Position numbers and translations under genes: made by a program
Source: Heracleum sosnowskyi
Taxonomy: Eukaryota; Streptophyta; Magnoliopsida; Apiales; Apiaceae
Assembly (NCBI GenBank): GCA_030848705.1
Contig: CM061245.1
Coordinates: 62,770,006-62,834,005, forward strand
DNA length: 64,000 nucleotides
Direction: 5' to 3'
Shown: positions 58,575 to 64,000 of the stretch, piece after piece
Position numbering within the stretch: the first letter of the stretch is position 1
Layout: every line of letters starts with the position of its first letter
The notes under the pieces: generated by a model
The model's database searches: none
Seen by the model: only the letters and a program-made list of their open reading frames with translations
What the model was told of the DNA's origin: nothing

Positions 58575-61500
58575 TTAAGAGAAGTTAAGCATACCTAGCT
58601 CACTTACCAACCTAGGGAATGTTGATTCATCAAGTGGCTTGGTAAAAATGTCTGCAATCTGTTGCTCACTTGGAACAAAATGAAGTTCCACAGTACCATT
58701 CATCACATGTTCCCTGATGAAATGATACTTTATGTCAATGTGCTTAGTTCTTGAGTGTTGCACTGGATTCTCAGTTATGGCAATTGCACTAGTGTTGTCC
58801 CAGAATATTGGAATCTTATTGACTATTAGACCATAGTATACTAGTTGATTTTTCATCCACAATATCTGTGCACAACAACTTCCAGCAGCAATGTATTCTG
58901 CCTCAGCTATAGAGACAGAATGTTGCTTCTTACTGAACCATGAGACAAGCTTGTTTCCTAGAAATTGACAGGTGCATGTAGTACTTTTTCTGTCAATTTT
59001 GCAACCTGCATAGTCTGTATCTGAATAACCAATTAGATCAAAACCAGATTCTCTAGGGTACCGAATGCCAAGGTTTGGTGTTCCCTTGAGATATCTGAAA
59101 ATCCTCTTGATAGCAATTAAGTGAGACTCTCTAGGATCAGCCTGAAATCTAGCACAAAGACATGTAGCAAACATAATATCAGGTCTACTAGCTGTTAAAT
59201 ATAGAAGTGGGCCTACCATGCCTCTATAACTTGAAATGTCCACAGATTTTTCCTTAGTATTCAATTCAAGTTTAGTGGTAGTTGGCATGGGTGTTTTAGC
59301 AGGAGAGCAATCCATTAGATCTAACTTCTTCAATAAATCAAAGATTTATTTAGTTTGAATAATAAAGATTCCTTCTTTCACTTGCTTAACTTGTAAGCCA
59401 AGGAAGTAGGTAAGTTCACCCATCATGCTCATTTCATATTTACTTTGCATAAGTTTGGCAAACCTTTTGCAAAGATTCTCATCTGTAGACCCAAAAATTA
59501 TGTCATCTACATAAATTTGAACAAGTATGCTAGAGCCATTAACATTTCTAAAGAAAAGAGTTTTGTCAACAGTACCTCTAGTGAAATGGTTCTCTAAAAG
59601 AAACTGTGACAGAGTGCCATACCAGGCTCTAGGTTCTTGCTTCAATCCATAGAGTGCCTTGAGTAGGAAGTAGACAAATTCTGGATAATATGGATATTCA
59701 AAACCAGGAGGTTGACTGACATATACCTCCTCCTCTAGTTCCTCATTCAAAAAGGCACTCTTGACATCCATTTGATAGACTTTGAAATTGGCATGGGCTG
59801 CATAGGCTAGGAATATCCTTATTGCTTCCAATCTAGCAACAGGGGCAAATGTTTCATCATAATCTATTCATTCTTCTTGAGAATAGCCCTTAGCAACCAA
59901 TCTAGCTTTGTTCCTTGTGACTATGCCATTTTCATCCATCTTATTCCTATATACCCACTTTGTACCTATAACACTGATGTCCTTAGGTTTGGGTACCAGC
60001 TTCCACACTTTGTTCCTTTCAAACTGGTTTAGCTCTTCTTGCATGGCTAAAACCCAATCTGGATCTAGAAGAGCATCCTCAACTTTCTTTGGTTCTTCTT
60101 GGGAAAGAAAGCTACTGTATAGGCATTCATCCTGAGTAGCTCTTCTAGTTTGGACATTTGCAGAAGCATCACCAATGATCAGTTCAAATGGGTGATCCCT
60201 TGTCCATTTTCTTCTCGTAGCAGGTGTAGGTCTTGAAGATGCAGAATCATCCTCATTATTATGATCATGTGAGGTTGATCCTTGACTTAGAGAAACTCCC
60301 CCTGAGTTTAATGGGGTGGTAACTCTGTGTTGCGATCCACCTCCAGATGCTCCAATTTGGCTTCCTACGGATGCTCTCATTTGGCTTCTTACGGATGCTC
60401 CTATTTGGCTTCCTACGGATGCTTCATTTAGGCTTCCTACGGATGCTCCCCTTGTCCCTTCTACGAATGGCTCATTAGAACTTGAGTTATCCATATTAAA
60501 GACAGTCGTTCTTGGAGGAACTGATTCATCCTCATGATCATCATCTTCATCACCAAAGTCGAGACCTTCCACCTCATTGTCAAACCTGAGAGTCTCATGA
60601 AAACCCTCATCAGTAAGACCCTGTATTCTGGCATCATCAAAAACAACATGTACAAATTCCATAACAATGTTGATTCTATGATTAAAAACCCTATAGGCTT
60701 TTCCAGCTGCATATCCCACAAAAGTGGCTTCATCTGCCTTGGATTCAAACTTTCCAAGATTTTCACCTTGATTTCTCAGTACATAGCATTTGCATCCAAA
60801 GACATGTAGAAAATTCAAGGATGGTTTCCTTCCTTTGAGCATCTGATATGGAGTCATTCCTTTTGCTTGGTTGATCAAAGAAATATTTTGAGTGAAACAT
60901 GCAGTGTTAACTACTTCAGCCCAGAAATAAGTAGGTAACTTTGATTCTCCTAGCATTGTTCTTGCAGCTTCAATAAGAGTTCTATTTTTCCTCTCTACCA
61001 CTCCATTTTGTTGTGGTGTCCTTGCTGCAGAGAACTCATGAATGATTCCATTTTCCTCACAAAACAGCCTCATTGTGGAATTCTTGAACTCAGTGCCATT
61101 GTCACTCCTGATTCTTCTTACTTTGAGATCAGGATGATTGTTGGCAGCCTTGATGTGATTGATTATGATTTCACTTGCCCCGTCTTTGGAGTGCAGAAAG
61201 TAAGTCCATGTGAATTTAGAGAAATCATCCACAATCACAAGGCAGTATCTTTTCTTTGAGATTGACATGACATTTACTGGTCCAAACAAGTCCATATGCA
61301 ACAGCTGTAGAGGTTGATCAATTGATGAATCCAGCTTGCTTATGAAAGAAATCTTTTTCTGCTTCCCTTTCTGGAAAGCATCACAAAGTCCATCCTTGGA
61401 GAATTCCAGTTGAGGAAGTCCTCTTACTAGGTCTCTTCTTACCAACTCATTCATAGATTTGAAGTTCAAATGTGACAGTCTTTTGTGCCATAGCCAACTT

Positions 61501-61910
61501 TCATCCTTGCTTTCTTTACTCAGAAGACAAGTGATGGAATCAGAACTTGTAGAGTTGAAGTCGGCTATGTATACATTACCTTTTCGGTATCCTGTTAGCA
61601 CCACATTGTTGTTCTCCTTGCTGGATACAACACAGGCTCCTTGGTTGAATGAGACTGAGAAACCTTTGTCACACAGTTGACTGATACTCAACAAGTTGTG
61701 CTTAAGTCCGTCAACCAGTGCTACTTGATCAATGATGACATTATCCTTTGAAATCAAGCCATATCCCTTAGTAAAACCTTTGCTGTCATCTCCAAAGGCA
61801 ATGCTAGGGCCAGCTTTCTCCACAAACTCTGTGAGCAGGGTAGAATCTCCAGTCATGTGCCTAGAACATCCACTGTCTAAGTACCATAGATTCTTTCTGT
61901 ATCCCTGCAC
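58575..61910 (-). pseudogene. Z2 pol: protease-integrase-RT-RNase H (two stops)
   Basis: One frame throughout. Protease LWYLDSGCSRHMTGD (about 61870); GAG-pre-integrase WHKRLSHLNFKSMNE; integrase core D-D-E (MDLFGPVNVM, SDNGTEFKN, QQNGVVERKNR); a variable linker with an 8-residue ASVGSQIG-type repeat; RT (TFAPVARLEAIRIF, YVDDIIFGS); RNase H (ADIFTKPLDESTF) ending LNFS at 58575. Broken by TGA 59868-59870 (in EEG-IDYDE, Gly position) and TAA 59346-59348 (in QTK-IF). All catalytic residues I can see are present. Confidence 0.93.
60361..60450 (-). repeat. 24-bp tandem repeat in the Z2 pol linker
   Basis: Four units with exact 24-bp spacing, carrying CTACGGAT at 60365, 60413 and 60437 and TTACGGAT at 60389. 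Encodes (ASVGSQIG)n. The family motif is thus amplified as an in-frame minisatellite. Confidence 0.85.
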
Positions 61911-61930
61911 ACAATCAAAACCAAATCAAG
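61905..61930 (-). promoter_or_regulatory. Gag-stop / branch-site / 3' splice-site-like junction, Z2
   Basis: Gag ends W-V-P-K-S-T, TGA inside CTTGAT (61925-61930), a branch-like hexamer. TTTGATTGTGTGCAG|GG follows, AG ending 21 nt after the putative branch A. Here gag and pol share a frame, separated by the single TGA. Confidence 0.5.
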
Positions 61931-64000
61931 TTGATTTTGGTACCCAAGTTTCCTTGGGTCCTTTCCAGTTAGATTTGCCTTTCTTGTCATTTTGCACCTT
62001 AATCTCAGATTGAGTTAAATCAACCTTGACCCTGGGTGTTGACCTCTGGGAGACAAAATGCTGAGGATGATTATATGCAAACATGTTTGATGCAGGCATT
62101 GGCAAATTGAGTACAGGCATTGACATTTGAACAGATGGTTTTTTAACAGATTTGCAATTTGTAGAAACATGATTAACACTACCACACTTTGCACAAGTCT
62201 TCCTAGGTGCATTCTTGCCAGGAGTATAGTTGTTTTTGTTAATCCCTACCTTACAATTTATGTTCTTTTTCTTTTTAGCACCAACCTTAACCTCTATATC
62301 ATCAACCATGTCCTTCAATTGCTTGTTGGACAGGTAACCTATGTTGACATTCTCAACTTTGGTTTTGCTACTTGATCCCTGGACAAAGTTTTTGCTGGTT
62401 GGACCATACTTTTTGTCCAGCTTCTCTAGTCTTTCATGACTAACACTGGATGTACACTTCTTTGGGCAAGTCACTTCCGTAAAGGTGTTGTCCATCAACG
62501 GATGTCTGCTATCCGTAGAGGCATTGCCTTCCAATGGATGCTCACTATCCGTAGAAGTGTCATCCCCTAGACTCTCAATATCTAGCTTCTTTTTATCTTT
62601 TCTTGTTGATTCCTTGTAGAATGTATCTACACCTTGAGCCTTGATAATGTTTGTGGCAACATTCTTGGAATCAGTCCATCTAGCTATTGTTTCATGTTCT
62701 TTGGCTAATTGTCCTTTGATAGATTCTTCTCTTTTAAGCACAATCAGCAGATCATCCTTGGCAACTTGACACTCTCTTTCATTTTCTCAAACTCAGCAAA
62801 TTGAGTTTCTAGAAGAGCATTCCTATCACTTAACAACTGATTAGATAATTTAATCCTTGTGTTCTCATTAGTAAGTGATTTAAGAGAAATACACATATGA
62901 TATGATTCAGTGGACATATCATTAATAGCATTATTGCATTCCTCAGTAGAAAGCTCAGAGAGATTGGTGGTAATTACCTGATTAGATGATGAACTGGCCT
63001 CCTGCTCGCTTGAATCAGCCATCAGTGCAAGGTTCACAAATTCTGTGTCCTCCTCAAGATCATTCCCGTCTTCAGCCCAATCATAATCATGTGTAATGAA
63101 TGCTCTACCCTTTTGCTTGAGAAGATCAAAGTATTTCTTGTTGTAGTCAACAGGTTCAAACTTCCTGTCACTCTTCTCAGACTTTGGTTTTCTGCACTCA
63201 TTTGCAAAGTGACCTCCCATTCCACAGTTGAAGAATTTGAATTTGGACCTATCAACAAGATCCTTCTTGAATGGTCTGGACACATCAGGGTTTCTCTTGA
63301 ACTTGAGCTTTGAGACCTTTCTTGACAGAAAAGCTAAGTGATCATCTAGCTCATCCATCTCCTCTTGATTTATGGGCTCACATTCTTCAATCACCTTCCT
63401 TTTGCACTTTCTTGATTCAGCTCTACCTTCACAAGCACTTTGGCTTGGTGTAGCTTCAGCAGCTTCTTCTTTCATGTCCTTAGCCTTTTCAACACTTGCA
63501 ACTAGAGCAACATATCCAGTTTTCTTTTGGACCTTCTCAATTTCTTAATCCTGCTCTATTTCCAGTTCATATGTTTTTAGGGTTCCATACAGTCTCTCAG
63601 GAGTGTAGTCCTTATATTCTTGAGTGTTCCTCAAGGAAACAGTCATGGGCTTCCACTCTTTTGGCAAGGCTCTGAGAAATTTGAGATTTGAGTCCTTGAC
63701 TTGATACACTCTTCCATACAACTTCAATCCATTTAGCAATTTTTGAAATCTACTGAAAGTATCATTCAAAGATTCTCCACTCTTGAAGTGAAAGTGTTCA
63801 TACTGTTGTATGAGGAGTTGTATCTTGTTTTCTCTCACCTGCTCAGTCCCTTCACATATGGTTTGGACAGTGTCCCAAATCTCTTTGGTTGTAGAGCAGT
63901 TGATGACATTGTCGAACATATCAGAATCAAGACCATTAAACAAAATATTCATGGCCTTCTTTTCTTTATGAAGGACGACGATGTCCTCAGGAGTCCATTC
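61926..64000 (-). pseudogene. Z2 gag, N-terminus outside the window
   Basis: SIRE-type Gag. The capsid-like part is at 63952-63545 (KEIWDTVQTICEGTEQVRENK, ERLYGTLKTYELEIEQ). A first knuckle near 63220 has Phe for the first Cys (FFNCGMGGHFANEC), a second is intact near 62190 (CAKCGSVNHVSTNC), and the C-terminus is W-V-P-K-S-T at 61926. TAA at 63545-63547; a frameshift near 62744-62775 moves the C-terminal third to another frame. The family motif lies at 62496 (as CAACGGAT), 62511 and 62547. Frame is open to the window edge (EWTPEDIVVLHKEKK). Confidence 0.9.

Larger units (their letters stand above)
47346..64000 (-). mobile_element. SIRE-type copia element Z2, 5' end outside the window
   Basis: Same plan as Z1: gag, pol, spacer, long aORF, PPT, LTR. 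The 5' LTR, primer site and first ~70 gag codons are beyond 64000. The aORF contains two nested foreign LTRs (49444-54976). Its LTR and motif differ from Z1, so it is a separate family. Confidence 0.92.

Noticed and set aside
1..64000. Integrated pararetrovirus
   Set aside because: RT/IN order, LTRs, primer sites and TSDs identify all RT-bearing sequences as LTR retrotransposons or a LINE.

Overview
The window is plant nuclear DNA made almost entirely of nested retrotransposons. No intact host gene, rRNA, tRNA or CRISPR array is supported. The plant call rests on an L1-type LINE with DUF4283-like ORF1, Tekay/Del-type Ty3/gypsy and SIRE-type Ty1/copia elements, initiator-tRNA-Met primer sites and very AT-rich spacers. 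The gene-poor, TE-saturated layout suggests a eudicot with a large genome; I cannot name the species.

Layout. 1-4197: degenerate LINE on the minus strand. 4200-7670: AT-rich DNA with a copia LTR scrap, small tandem duplications and a possible MITE. 7670-11650: diverged gypsy LTR plus protease/RT scrap (plus strand). 11700-24861: a Tat-like gypsy LTR split by a young, complete 12.4-kb Tekay-type element (12276-24641, TSD ctcgt). 24862-29240: minus-strand copia fragment X, with a 1.09-kb tandem duplication and an LTR carrying a GGCATGAC array; an opposite-facing LTR lies at about 29590-29988. 29989-32246: copia fragment Y. 33927-45967: complete SIRE-like element Z1 (TSD ttatc). 45973-47118: AT/CT-rich spacer. 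47119-64000: SIRE-like element Z2, running off the right edge and sharing its 3' LTR with a second truncated gag. Z2's additional ORF is split by an Athila-like solo LTR, which is itself split by a 4-kb Tekay-like solo LTR.

How the parts work together. In the copia elements Gag builds the particle, protease-integrase-RT-RNase H copy and insert the element, and LTRs supply promoter and terminator. Z1 and Z2 also carry a very long ORF (over 1,200 codons) after RNase H, homologous between them. Each family has its own short nucleotide motif scattered over the same five places: LTR U3, gag, the INT-RT linker, the pol-aORF spacer and the aORF. The motif is read in different frames or on different strands, so it looks like a nucleotide-level signal (ATCCTGAT in Z1, ATCCGTAG in Z2). 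All four copia families end gag just after a W-V/I-P-K motif, at a stop codon embedded in or next to a branch-point-like sequence, followed 17-26 nt later by GCAG|GG. This suggests spliced expression of pol. The Tekay element is nearly identical between LTRs, has one amber codon in an otherwise open polyprotein, and carries an extra AUG-less frame upstream of gag.
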